Positions 11,488-22,156 of a DNA stretch of 64,000 bases are shown piece after piece. Origin of the DNA: Chlorella sorokiniana (Eukaryota; Chlorophyta; Trebouxiophyceae; Chlorellales; Chlorellaceae); contig CP084610.1 of assembly GCA_025917655.1 (NCBI GenBank), positions 372,001-436,000 on the forward strand. The letters run 5' to 3'. The notes under the pieces were generated by a model. The model saw only the letters and a program-made list of their open reading frames with translations. It was not told where the DNA came from and searched no databases. Made by a program: the position numbers and the translations under genes. Within the stretch, counting starts at the first letter, position 1; each line of letters opens with the position of its first letter.

Positions 11488-13329
11488 ATGCCGGCTGCCC
11501 CGCCCAGTCAGTCGGCCCAGTCTGCGGCGACTCACCCGACTACCCTCCCGTGCGCAGTTCCCAAGAACAGCCTCTCAGCCAACAAGAGCACCAGACTGAA
11601 CCTTTCCGTCAACTACTGGCAGCATGGCGCCCCCGTGGTGGTCGTGGGCGCTGGCGGGCGCACCGGCGCAGAGTGCGTGGCGGCGCTGGAAGCCGCCGGC
11701 ACGCCCGTGCGGGCAGTGGTGCGGGACCCTGCCAAGCACGCCGGCAGCCTGGGCTCCCGCCAGGGCGTTGAGCTGGTGGCGGGCGACGTGGGCGACGTGC
11801 CGTCGCTGCGCTCCGCGCTCAAGGGCGGCGGCGGCGTCATCTTTGCCGCCAGCGGCTCAGGCTTCTGGTTGGCCAAGGCGGTCGACTGCGAAGTGCGCTG
11901 GCCGCCAGCCGTGCCCGCCTGCCGGCTTGCCTCTCACACCTGGCCAGAAGCAGGCCGTGCGCCGACCAACGCGTCGCCCTGCATTCCGCAGCCCCGGCAT
12001 GCGCGCGGCAAGCGCTGTCGGTCGGCGAGCAGCAGCTGCGTTCGGGGTGGCCTTTGAGCTCCCCCGCCGACCTCCCCTCGTCGGGCTGATGCCTGAATCG
12101 GCGGCTGCTGCCATGCGTCTTCGCAGGGTGTGGGCAACGTGGCGCAGGCGGCCAAGGAGGAGGGCGGCCAGCAGGTGGTGCTGGTGTCGTCATGCCTGGT
12201 CAGGTGCGCGGGAGCCCCCCTGCTTGTATTTCAGGCCGCCCGCCCAGCCAGCCAGGCCCCTGCTGCAAGCAGACCTGTGCCGCGCTGGTGGTTGGGGGTG
12301 TGGGGAGCAAATGTTGGGGTGTGCGGCGCGTCTTGCTGGAAGCTGCTGGCCCTGCTGTGCGATCTGCCCATGCCTGGTCCGCTGCCCTGCGCCGCAGCCC
12401 GCACAACCGCTTCAACCCCATCCGCATCCTGCTGAACAACCTGCGCTGGAGCCTGATGGACTACAAGTTCAAGGGTGAGGCTGGCTGGCTGGTTGCCGCT
12501 GGTGCATTGGCATGCTGCGGCGCGGGTGTTGAGTTGTCGCTGGCTCAAGCAGGGGCTGGAGGTTACACAGGATGCCACAGCGGGTCATTCTGCTTGGCAA
12601 GCCGCCAGCAGTGGTCGTGGCCCAGTGGAGGGCAGCAGCCAGCCTGGCAGCTGTTGCGCTCGGCAGGCATGTTTGCTGAAGCCTGCCCTGCTCCCTGGCC
12701 TGCTCGCCGCGGCTTTCTTGATGATTAATCGCAGGCGAAGAGCTGCTCCGGCGCAGCGGCGTGCCCTACACAATCGTTCGTCCCGGGGCCTGTCCAGCGA
12801 GCCGGCGGGGCAGGCTCAGCTGGTGGCAGCACAGGTGGGGCGTCCTGCCGGCTCCGACTACTGCTGCATGTATCCCGCCCATGTCACTTGTCCTGCGGTG
12901 ATGTGCCCACATGGGGTGAGCCTGCCACAGCCGTAGGTGGGCCAATCAGCCCTCCTTGCTGCCGCCTCAAAGATCAACCCTCCCTGCTGCCGCCGCAGGG
13001 CGACCGCACCAGCGGCAGGATCAGCCGGGCAGACGTGGCGGCTGTGTGCGTGGCGGCGCTGAAAGGTGTGGCCAGCGCCGCGGCGCTGCCCTGTCGCTGC
13101 GCTGGTGCGCTGCCTGCGCCAAAGAAATTGTCAGCGGCGGCACCGCTCTGCGATGAACGCCGTTTTAACACCTGTGATGCCTTCTCTCCCATATTCTGCA
13201 GACTCGGCTGCCCGCAACGTGACCCTGGAGGTTGTGGCCAAGCCGCCCGGTGAGGGCGCTGCGGCGCCGCCGCTGCAGCAGCAGCTGGCAGGGCTGTTTG
13301 CTGGGCTCCAAAGGACGCCCCCAGCCTGA
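11488..13329 (+). CDS. NmrA/atypical-SDR-type NAD(P)-binding protein, probably plastid
   Basis: An oxidoreductase-fold protein with an N-terminal Rossmann domain. The dinucleotide-binding motif is VVVVGAGGRTG (about 11637-11669), followed by AVVRDPAKH and GVELVAGDVGDV. Later exons read GVGNVAQAAKEEGGQQ (about 12127), VVLVSSCLV, then NRFNPIRILLNNLRWSLMDY (about 12408), GEELLRRSGVPYTIVRPG (about 12736), GDRTSGRISRADVAAVCVAA (about 13000) and a short C-terminal strand ARNVTLEVVAKPP. The pattern 'SGVPYTIVRPG...GRISRADVA' is typical of the TIC62/NmrA-like SDR group of plastids and cyanobacteria. The Ser/Ala-rich N-terminus (MPAAPPSQSAQSAATHP) could be a transit peptide. Substrate is unknown. A one-base break at the G run 12785-12788 separates 'VRPG' from its continuation. 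An in-frame ATG at 11428 is an alternative start. Confidence 0.84.
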
Positions 13330-13596
13330 GCGCAGCTTTCCAGGCTGTTGCAAGGACTTTATTGCAAGGATTCAAAACGTGACATGGCATCAGATGTGAT
13401 ATGAGATGAAAGTTGGGCAACGCAGTGCAGGGGACACAGGAATGAAATGAGGACGGGTTGGGGGAGAAGACACGATCGAAATTTTCTTCGCTGAGGCTCT
13501 CAGAGCAGTGGGTTTCGGAAAATGGATGCCGTGCAGGCCGGGCTCCACATCAACACGGCTGCGGTCAACCAGTTTGAGAGTGCCAAGGCAGGAGGC

Positions 13597-14077
13597 TCAC
13601 TTGCGGCGCGGGCAGTCGGCGCAGGCAGCGGACACCGGGCGGTTGGGGTGCACGCACTTAGCCTTGGCCATGGCCTTGCTCGTGGCCGCCATGCGCTTGC
13701 GGCGCGGGCAGTCGCCGCACGCGCTGCTCACGGGGCGTGCTGGGTGCACGCAGGAGCTCTTCATGGAGGCCTGCAAGCAGGCGCAAATGGGCTGAGCCCA
13801 GCTCTGTGACTGAGCGAGAGCAGACGGGTGCACAGGCGGCGGCTGAGCAGCAGCCCCCTTCCATCGATGGCCACTAGCACGTGACACATTGCATGTTGGG
13901 ATGTTGGTGGCTTGGCCGGGCACTCACCATTCGCACCAGGGGGCACTCCAGGTCGCAAACGTCCTCTGTCGCCGCCTTCGCGGCAGCGCGCACAACCATG
14001 CTCTTGCGGACATTCTGATTATTCTTATACACCGGAACAGCCAGCGGTGTGCAGACAGCGGTCTTGAAGGCCAGCAT
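13597..14077 (-). CDS. Small plastid-type protein with a duplicated Cys/His motif
   Basis: Two exons give about 107 residues. Exon 1 starts MLAFKTAVCTPLAVPV, continues through a basic SMVVRAAAKA segment typical of a chloroplast transit peptide, and ends DVCDLECPLVRM at a GTGAGT donor (about 13928). Exon 2 begins ASMKSSCVHPARPVSS and carries two copies of C-V-H-P-x-R-P-V-S-x-A-C-x-D-C-P-R-R-K (residues about 57-75 and 89-107), the second reaching the stop. Each copy has three Cys and one His, enough to bind a metal ion or form disulfides. I do not recognise the family and assign no function. Its stop lies 267 bp from that of the converging SDR gene. Confidence 0.7.
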
Positions 14078-14828
14078 GGTGCAAGAAGGCCGCAAACCTG
14101 GCACTGTGTGCGGTGTTGAGCCACGAACCCCCAAGCAACTGTGCAAGCGACAATGTGCGTCCCGGCAGGGCACCTTGTGGAGAAGTGGTGATGTACCGCG
14201 AAGCGGCATCGAGGTACGCAGCGTGCAGAGGCATGCCGGCCAAAGAGACCTGGGAAAGACGGTTGCACGATGTATCAATGCTGCACTGGGATCATCCCAC
14301 ACGACTCGATGCGCTTGCCTTGGTAGCTCGTCTGCCTCGCTTCCTTCCAGCACTGGCTGGCTGCGTATTCATGCCACGCCTGCTGCCTGTGCAAGGGGGC
14401 GACCACCTCAGCAATCAACCGGACGCAATGCAGCTGCGGCACTTGGAAGGGCGGATGCCCAGCAAAAACCATGGCGTTCAGACATGTGATTACATTCCTG
14501 TAATGAGGCCTCAATGCGAACAAGCGCATCAACCATGGCGTCGAGCAAAGCATCCACATTGGCAGGAGCGGCGCGCGGCGGCGGCGGCGGCGGCATTATG
14601 AACTGGGCTGCATGAAGCGGCGGCTGCAGGACTTTCAAAGCCAGACTAGGTTCGCAATGTTGGAACACGCTTGGGCGGCTCACTGCGCTACGGTTTGGAG
14701 TGACCCGTTCCACCGAAGGTCACGTCGCCCAGCAGGTCACTTGCAGTCCTTTCGAGCATATGAGTGTTGTGCATCGGGTGCAACGACAGAGGCGGAGGAA
14801 GGGTCGCGCAACGCAGAGCGTCCTGTGA
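14078..14828. other. Upstream region between the Cys-motif gene and Hv1, with a doubtful small ORF
   Basis: Divergent spacer of about 750 bp. A minus-strand ORF at 14408-14593 begins MPPPPPPRAAPANVDALL and continues as a plausible amphipathic helix (DAMVDALVRIEASLQ). A second minus frame (about 14310-14450) also looks protein-like (RLIAEVVAPLHRQQAWHEY), but I could not join them with a good splice pair. They may form one small gene or be chance. Confidence 0.25.
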
Positions 14829-17616
14829 GTGGGGTTCTGCCTCTCGAGCAGCCAGCGCGCTTCAGCACGGCTTAAACCATGCTGCAAATGCACACGATTT
14901 CGGTTGCGGGAGCGGCATGCCGGCCTTGGGTTACCATCACGGGTTGCCCTGCTCCAGCTACCGCCGCCCGTTGCTGGTAGCAGCCAACCCGCTTTCAGCC
15001 TCACTCTTCCTGTGCAGCTACATGCCCCACTCTGCTTGCCATCCTTTCGATTACGGCTACTGCGTCCCAGCCATAATGCTGCCTACACACCCTCGTTCCT
15101 TGCGGCACCGGGCAGACGCAGCCGCCACCGCCGCGTGACCAGCAGCCAGGTGGCGTCAGCTGGCGACGACGGCGTGCATCGCGACAATGCCGCAGGTGCG
15201 AGCATCAACGGCACAAACGGAGGCCTCAGCGTGGATCGGGGTGGCCCGGCGGCCCAGCTGGCCACCGCCACCTCCGCTGCCGGGCCGCTGTCGAGCGGCG
15301 ACGACGACGACGGCCGCTGGCACGACGTGATGCACCGCGCCATCATGGATTCGCTGCAGCCGCCGGGCAGCAAGCACCCCACCTGGTGGGGCAGCCGCTT
15401 CCACAGCCTGCAGGCAAGGGCTGGGGCGGATTTTGGCGGCCGGAGCGTTGGGATGCACCGTGAGGCAGCTGCCGCCTGTGCCATTCAGCCCCGCACTCTC
15501 ATCCTGCATGGTGCGCCCCTCTTCCCATTGGCGCCCCGCTTTCAACCAGCTCCCCTCATCCTCACCCACTCGCCCGCTGAACCGTACCGCGTCTCCCTCC
15601 CGTCTATCGCATGTTCCCCCTGCATCTGCTCCCTCGCTTGCCCCCGCTCTCCATCTCCACCCCTCACCACCGCACCCTTCCTTGCTGCTGCAGCGCCGCA
15701 TGGCCGAGCTGCTGGAGAGCCGGGAGGCCCACTACCTGGTCATAGGCATGGTGCTGCTTGACCTGGCCATCGTGCTGGCAGAGCTGGTGCTCTCCTCCTT
15801 CTATCCCACCCCCGAGCTGGCGCCGCACCTGGGTGAGCGAGCGGCCAAGCATGGGCCCCTGCGGCAGGGTGCCGCATGCGCCCGCGGATCCTGCCCCCAC
15901 CTCTCCAGGTGGCAAGTCCAATGGGGAGGGGGCAGGTAACGGGTGGAAATCGCCGACAGCCACCAGCGCTTGCCGCGCGCCTGGCGCGAGGCCCGCTGCT
16001 GGTGCTGGCCCCACGCACTCTTGTCACAGCTGCCCGGCCGCGGCGCTCCCTACCGCTGCCTCTGCTGCCTGCGCTGCTGGGCCCCCCTGCCCGCCCGCCA
16101 CCCCTCCGCCCTGCCCCCTGGCTGCAGTGCACGCTGCGGAGGAGGCGCTGAGCTGGACCTCCATCGCCATCCTGGCTGCCTTCAACGCCGAGCTGCTGGC
16201 CAAGCTGCTGGTCTTTGGCCTCACCTACTTCACTCACTCCAGGTGGGCAGCCAGGGGGAGGGAAACGGGCCGCGTGTTTTTGTCCTGTGTAAACGCCGAG
16301 TGCGCAGTGTGCGTGCTTGTTGTTCTGACGGCTGTGTCAGCCTGGCCGACTCGCTGGCTGGCGTCCCGACGCGCACCGCCGCGCGGCAGCCCTGGTCATG
16401 CCTGCGCTGACCGCCTCCCGACACTCCCTGGCCCCCAAGCGCAGCTGGCACCTGTTTGACGCCGTGATTGTGCTCATCTCCTTCACGCTCGAGCTCAGCC
16501 TGCGGGGCGTTGCGCAGGAGGTGGCCTCATTGTTGATCTTCTTCCGGTGGGTGGCGGCTGGCTGGCGCCGCTGACTCACGCACGCCTGCTTGTTCGAATG
16601 TAACTTGCCCAACAGCGATGCACGCAGCTGCCCTGCTGCCATGCATGCGAGGCTGTTGTGGTGCAGCTCGGCCCCCGGGTAGAAAGTCTTCTTCGGTAGA
16701 GAGTCTTCTTCACAGGCGCTCGTCTCCCCTGCCCCGCCTGTCGCCCGGACTGTCCAAAGCACGCACCCATTCCTCCCCGCCTGCCCGCCCCCAGCCTGTG
16801 GCGCATCATGCGTATCATGCACGGCGTGGCGGAGGCGATGGAGTTGAACCACTCGCAGGAGCTCGGCCGTCTGAACGGGGAGCTTCAGCAGGCGCAGGCG
16901 GTGAGCTGAGGGCAGGGAGCGTGCCGTGCTGCTTTGCCGCCAATCAGGGTTGTCAGGCTCACGCTGCGCTGGCATGGATGCAGGCTTGCCGGCCAGGGGG
17001 CAGCGCTGCCGCAGTCTGTGTGTCGGATTGCTCAGGCTGCCTGCGGAAGGTTCCGGCCTGCCCCGCAGCGCTGCCTCCAGCACCCGCCTCCCCCTGCTTG
17101 CGCTGCTCAGGACCTGTCGGCCTCCCAGCAGCGCGTGGGGAGCTGCAGCAGCAGGTGGCGCTGCTCAACGTTGCGGCAGCGGCCAAGGGCCTCGACCTGC
17201 ACACCATCCTCTCCACCGCCGCGGCGCAGCAGCAGCAGCTTGCCGCAGCCGCGCAGCAGCAGCTGCTGGCGGCGGCGGCGGCCACCGCGGCCAAGGGCAT
17301 GGAGTTGCAAACGATCCTGGCGGCAGCGGCAGCGCAGCAGCAGCAGGCCGCGGCGGCCGCGCAGCAGCAGCTGCTCGCGGCGGCGGCGGCTGCGGCGGCG
17401 GCCAGCGGCACGGCGGGCCCGGCCGCCGACCGCTCTCTTCTCTCTGGTGTAGCGGATGCATCGGAGGCAGCGTCGGCAACAGACGCACCTGCCGCAGCCT
17501 TGCCCCCAGCCAGCAGTGCGCCTGCGCCAGCAGGCCTGCCAGGCAAGGCTGTAGAGGAGGGCGGGGAAGCGCACGGCCAGCGCGGCCACGCCGGCGGCGC
17601 AGCCAGCAGCAGCTAA
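14829..17616 (+). CDS. HVCN1: Voltage-gated proton channel Hv1
   Basis: Hv1 is a four-helix voltage-sensor protein that conducts protons out of the cell or across internal membranes. S1 is VIGMVLLDLAIVLAELVL (about 15740), with the selectivity Asp in VLLDLAI. S2 is SWTSIAILAAFNAELLAKLL (about 16150), S3 is HLFDAVIVLISFTLEL (about 16450) and S4 is FFRLWRIMRIMHG (about 16540 joined to 16797), with three Arg at three-residue spacing. The position after the third Arg, usually Asn in animal Hv1, is His. A coiled coil follows (AEAMELNHSQELGRLNGELQ). The C-terminus is a long Ala/Gln tail with two copies of an AKG-x-x-L-x-TIL unit about 41 residues apart. The N-terminus is acidic and disordered and its start is uncertain. 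The intron after FHSLQ (about 15414) has a GC donor. A one-base break lies at the G run 17137-17140. Confidence 0.9.
17188..17403 (+). repeat. Two tandem Ala/Gln-rich coding repeats in the Hv1 tail
   Basis: Unit 1 starts AKGLDLHTILSTAAAQQQQ (about 17188) and unit 2 starts AKGMELQTILAAAAAQQQQ (about 17293). Each is followed by a run of Ala with QQQLLAAAA, for a period near 105-123 bp depending on Ala-run length. GCG and CAG codons dominate. The repeat lies after the coiled coil, probably in the cytosol. Confidence 0.75.
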
Positions 17617-18247
17617 GGCAGTCGTCTGCACGCACACTTATTTTTACTGCTGCTCGCCTTTCAAGCTCCTGTCACAGCAAGCGGCCTTGCAAGGCTGTCA
17701 TAACCCAAATGCTGACTTGATCTACTCTTTGAGCACACCAGTGTTCAGGCAGGCAGCGTGAGGCATTCTGCGAGGGTTGGGCCATTGCAGGAATGAACGC
17801 GTCACATGCCAACCTGGCAGCTTGTAAATGTGGCAACCGTGGCAATGAAGGCAAGCCATGAAGAAATTGTGCACATAGTTTGGACCTGCGTGTTCAGTGC
17901 AGCGCTTTTGCATATGATACTCCTCATTTAGAGGGGCAGCGCCACCGCCAACGATGGCAGTCCAAGGTTCTGCATGACACACAGGCTTGAGAGTTGCAAT
18001 GGATGCTCGCCAGGCACGCGTTGATCAGCGGTGTTGTAGTACGATATACCCGGCTCTCCTCTACTGAACATGCTGGGTAAGGCAATAGGCAGATCTTGCC
18101 GGCGTAACAACCAGGAATGGCACAGTGACGGCAATAACAGTCAAGTGTTGCTGAGCAGGCGGCGGTGGCGTGCAGCAGGCCCAGCACATGGCTGGCAATG
18201 GGTACCGATGCCGTCCTTGGACTTTCAAACTATCTTGAATTATCTCA
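17617..18247. other. Spacer between Hv1 and MYND gene A
   Basis: Lower-GC spacer. A TGTAA at 17823-17827, about 210 bp after the Hv1 stop, fits the poly(A) signal known from green algae. The last 150 bp before the MYND-A start is similar to the same stretch before MYND-B (about 22020-22156), for example around CCCAGCACATGGCTGGCAAT, so the duplication included the proximal promoter/5' UTR. Confidence 0.45.
17823..17827 (+). terminator. Possible TGTAA poly(A) signal for Hv1
   Basis: TGTAA is the usual polyadenylation signal in Chlamydomonas and related algae. This one lies about 210 bp past the Hv1 stop. A five-base motif is weak evidence alone. Confidence 0.35.
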
Positions 18248-21200
18248 ATGCCTTCTAGTACTCTTCTCCGCGACCTTCACGCTTTCGAGGAATGCTTCGG
18301 TGCTCCCCGCGGCCGCAGCGCCGAGGCGGGCGTGAGATTGGTGCACCTCGCTCGTGTGATTGTTAAAGCATCAAGACAGGGGGCAGCTGCAGGTGACCGC
18401 CGCGTGGACCAAGCAGCGCTCCTTCGGTGAGTGACTCAGCGCTCCACGCTAATGAGTTTCAAGCGTTTGTATGGGGGCCGAAACGCTATGCTGGCTTCTC
18501 CAAGTATTTCTGGGTCCTGACGGAGACCCACCCTTGGACCATGCCACTCGCACACATCACCGCCACGCCGCCGCCCTCGCGTTGCCTGCAGCGCCATGCT
18601 GTCGCTGTCATCCACCCTCTTCCGCGTGGGCTTGGAATGCGGCGGATCAGCTCAAAGCATCGACCGATTCCGCTTTTCGCAAGTGCACGCTGGAAGCTTG
18701 GTGATACGAACGCTCGCTCAGCTGGCCAGCGCAGATGGCAGTACGCCCCTGACGCAGCAGCAGGCGGTGCAGCTGGCCTCTTCTCTCGCTGTGGTTTGGC
18801 AGCTTGGCCGTGTTGAGCTGGAAATCGCAAACCGGACGACCATGGGAACCGGCCTCACAGCAGAAAACTTTACCTCTTTTGTTTTGTCGCAAGTTGAGGC
18901 GGCGTACGCCATGCTGGAGTGGCTGCAATGGACGGCGCCCCCAGAGGCTCGTGCCAGCTTTGCTCGCGGCTTTGCCAAGCCAGACACGGTCCTGCCCTGG
19001 CTCGACGCACTGGCCAAGGCTCTGGAGATGGTAGCAGGTAGTGTTTCCGTGAAGGCTGCGCACGCAAACTGTTGTGAATGTGGGTGCTGCCTCCTTTCTG
19101 CCTCTGATGCTCTTGGTTTGGCTTCTGACCCCAGCGACTGTGCGCCCGGCGTGTGCTGACGGAATGCTCCATCCTGTCACCCCCTTCACGCAGATATCCG
19201 GTTGCAAGAACTTACTTTCGCACTCCGCATGGTCAGCATTCTTCTTTATCAGCCAGAGTACAAGAGCATCCAGGAAGCCCTCTGCACCCGTCCTGCCATC
19301 CAAGACTCCCTGGCACGCCTGGCTCTGGAGACATCGCTGCCGCGGCTAGCCACGGCAATGGAAGCAGCTGCTGCTACAGCAGCTAGTGCAGTCCGCCACC
19401 CGACAGCCGCGCAGCAGAAAAACATGGCCGATGCGTATGCAATGGCTGCCCCCTTGGCGAAGTTGTGCTGGTCAGTGCGCTGTGGCATGCGGTGCAGCGA
19501 CATGCAAGCAAGCACGGCAGCATTGGCTTGATACGCTGCATTGTGCAGGTGGTGAATGCAGTACCCCTGCGCTGCCCCGCTGGCCTTCTCCCGGTGTCTA
19601 CCCAAACATGCTGGCTCGCACCTCGCTCACAGCCGGGATGCTGGCCAGCGTCAGTTGGACAGCTGGCAGCGACAGCAATCCGCCCAGGCTACAGCACGCA
19701 GCTGCACGCGAACTGGTGCGGCTCCTGCCACATGCTGTCGCGCTGCTGCGGATCGCGGCTGCTGATGTCGAGCTGCAGCCCCAGCTCAGCCAGCTTTTGG
19801 TGGCAATGTATAATGTGCTGAACAGCACGTTTTTTACAGCGTGCCTGGACTCTCACAGAGGCAATGCGTCCGAGACGGCAATCTGCACGGAGGCCATTGA
19901 GGCGGCGCTGAGCCTGCTGCCGCTGCTAGAGGAGCTGGATGTCGTTGCCGGCCTGCTGTCCTGCAGTGGGGGTGTGGCCCCACAGACTGTCGTGTTTTTC
20001 AACAATACCTCTGCGGCCCATCATATTGGAACCCTGCTGACGCTGGCAAGCAACAGCATGTGCATGGCCTTGACTGGCGCTGCATGGATGGACGACGCAC
20101 CGGCTGTGGTGGCGAGCGGCTTCTTTGACGCAATTGTGCAGCTTCACACCCGCGCAGCCCGGCTGTTGTGCTGGCTGGCAGCCCGATGCGATCATGCGGC
20201 GCTGGCGGGCGCCTGCAGCACGGAGGGGTGCTTGCCGGGCTGTGCAAATCAGCTTTTGTGTGTGATACTTAACATCGTCGTTTGTGCGGACCGTCAAGCA
20301 GTGGATGGCTGCGAGAAAAGGTGATTGCAGCGGCTTGAGAACTCTGTTGACCCAGCTATGCGTGGCTTCACATGCGCAGGATGCTTCCTCCCTGTGGTTT
20401 TGAGGTGCCCGCTCCGCCCCGCTGCTCCCTTGCCTAATGGCCCCCTTTTCCCCCTGCACCCGCAGACGGCGCGCTGTGCGCGCTGCGGTTGCCGCCCAGG
20501 TGGCCTCTCTGCAGGCTTGCTGCACGGCTGTTGACCAGCCACAGCCTGCAGCAGGACCTGCTCAGGAGGCCCCGGGGACATCCGGGAGCCCAACTCCCAT
20601 TGCACACATCATGCTTGTGTTGCAGACCGCAGCTGGGTTCATCCCAAGCCTTTTTCAGACCATGCCTTTGCTGGCAGCACAGCTGGAGATGCTGCCAGCC
20701 TCCCTGCATGACGAGGTGAGCAGCTTCTGCAGGTTCCCCCGACTGGCCTGCCAGCCTTTGAAAGCACATCCGCATGCAAAGGGTCATTTGGCCGGGCACA
20801 CCCTCCCTCACGGTTTCCTTGCCGCCTGGGCATGCAGCAAAAGCAGCGCGAGTATCCCTTGGGCCTGGTAGAATTAGCAGCCGACCCGGCTGTGGCGGTG
20901 CCTCTGGCGAGTGGGGGCATGCTGGCCTTTGCTGTTGCCGTCGTGGAGCGTCAGGGCGGCACGGCAGAGGGTGGGATGGAGGACAGGGTAAAGATGCAAC
21001 TGGTGAGGGTTTGTTTGCGGTGCCCAGTGATGGCTGCATGTCTTTGAAGGGCAAGTGTCCCTCTCGATGATCCCATCACTTGTTGTGCTTCCTGCTTCAA
21101 TGGCGGCAGGGCGAGCTGGCTGTGGGAGTGCGCACAGCCATGGAGGCCGTGGCCGCCGCCGCGTGCAACGCCGCTGCTTGCCTGGAGGAGGCGGGTGGCA

Positions 21201-21682
21201 GCGCTGCGACAGCCATGCAGCGTGTGCAGCTGGCGGTGCAGCTTCGTGAGGCTGCTGCCTGTCTGGACTTCAGCCTTGCTGCGATTGATGCGAGCGGCAG
21301 GCTTGAGGCTGCGAAGCACAGCGCTGCGATTGCCGTTGAGCTGGCAATTGAGGTGAAGCCGCTGCTGCAACAGACCAAGGAGGCAGCGGCCCTGTTGCAC
21401 ACTTTCTGGCAGCTGCCCGAGCAGGTGGCAGCGGCGCGGCTGGAGGTGGCACAGGTTGCGGCCACCCGCAGCTGCGCATATCTGGGCTGCTCCAATCTGG
21501 GCATGAGCGGCGGCCTTGGTGCAGGGCAGGGCGTGGGCAGCAAGCTGTGCAGCGGCTGCCGGGTGGCCTGGTACTGCGGCGCCGAGTGCTCGCATGCAGA
21601 CTGGCGTCAGGGCGGTCACCGGCGCGTGTGCAAGGCGCTGGGGGCAGCACGGCAGGAGCAGGAGCAGACACAGGAAGCGTAG
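18248..21682 (+). CDS. MYND zinc-finger protein A
   Basis: A large, mostly helical protein ending in a MYND zinc finger. Exon 1 starts MPSSTLLRDLHAFEE and ends ...DQAALL at a GTGAGT donor (about 18427). Exon 2 (about 18592-19037) carries MLSLSSTLFRVGLECGG. A long exon (about 19195-20320) gives LTFALRMVSILLYQPEY, ALCTRPAIQDSLA and LLPHAVALLRIAAADV. Further exons cover RRAVRAAVAAQVASLQACC and ADPAVAVPLASGGMLAFAVA. The last exon (21111-21682) ends with the finger: CAYLGC ... KLCSGCRVAWYCGAECSHAD ... GGHRRVC, i.e. C-x4-C, C-x2-C, Y-C-x3-C and H-x3-C. MYND fingers bind Pro-rich peptides in partner proteins; the helical part is not recognised. Two one-base breaks occur at C runs 19449-19453 and 19590-19592. 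The neighbouring copy B reads through the same places, so these are probably sequence errors. Confidence 0.85.
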
Positions 21683-22156
21683 CAGGCTGTCCATGTGGCA
21701 GGCTGGTCTGCTGGCCGGCAGCAGTGTCAGCGTCGAACCAGTGGAACGTCATGAGGCATGTAGGCGGGCCGCGTACTATGAAGCTGGCAGGCCGGCGCCA
21801 GCAGACCAGCCCTGGTTATCACATTGCGAGATTGCTAGAAGCAGTAGCGCAGCGGTGCCACAACCTGGCTGTTTGCACAGATTCTCCGAGGGTGGCGTCG
21901 TTTTTGTGGTGTTGCATGCTTTTGTGTAGATGGAACAGGTACCACAGGTGTAATGTATAGCAGGACACCGTAGTGTACCTAGGAATAATACGCTGGATTA
22001 GAGACTGGACAGACCTTGCCTGCTTGACATCCAGGAATGGCACAGTGATGGCAACAACGTTCAGAGTCAGGCAGCGGCGGCGTGCAGCATGCCCAGCACA
22101 TGGCTGGCAATGCATACCGATGCCATCCTCGGCAGTCTCAACAATAATCTCCAACA
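21683..22156. other. Spacer between tandem MYND genes A and B
   Basis: Holds the 3' UTR of A and the promoter/5' UTR of B. The stretch from about 22020 to the B start resembles the region upstream of A, supporting a tandem duplication that included upstream DNA. No other gene is seen. Confidence 0.45.
21949..21953 (+). terminator. Possible TGTAA poly(A) signal for MYND gene A
   Basis: Lies about 270 bp after the MYND-A stop and before the MYND-B promoter-like block. It is the only good candidate in the spacer. Confidence 0.35.

Noticed and set aside
11180-11488. 102-codon minus-strand ORF upstream of the SDR gene
   Set aside because: Somewhat protein-like, but it overlaps the SDR start region antisense, has no splice partners and matches no family.
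17188-17403. CAG/GCG-rich repeat as a non-coding microsatellite or a CRISPR-like array
   Set aside because: It is in frame with the Hv1 coiled coil and ends at a proper stop; there are no spacers.
19386-20324. MYND gene A as a pseudogene because its frame changes twice
   Set aside because: Breaks lie at C runs, the same places read through in copy B, and similar breaks occur in housekeeping genes throughout the window; sequence error is the simpler reading.
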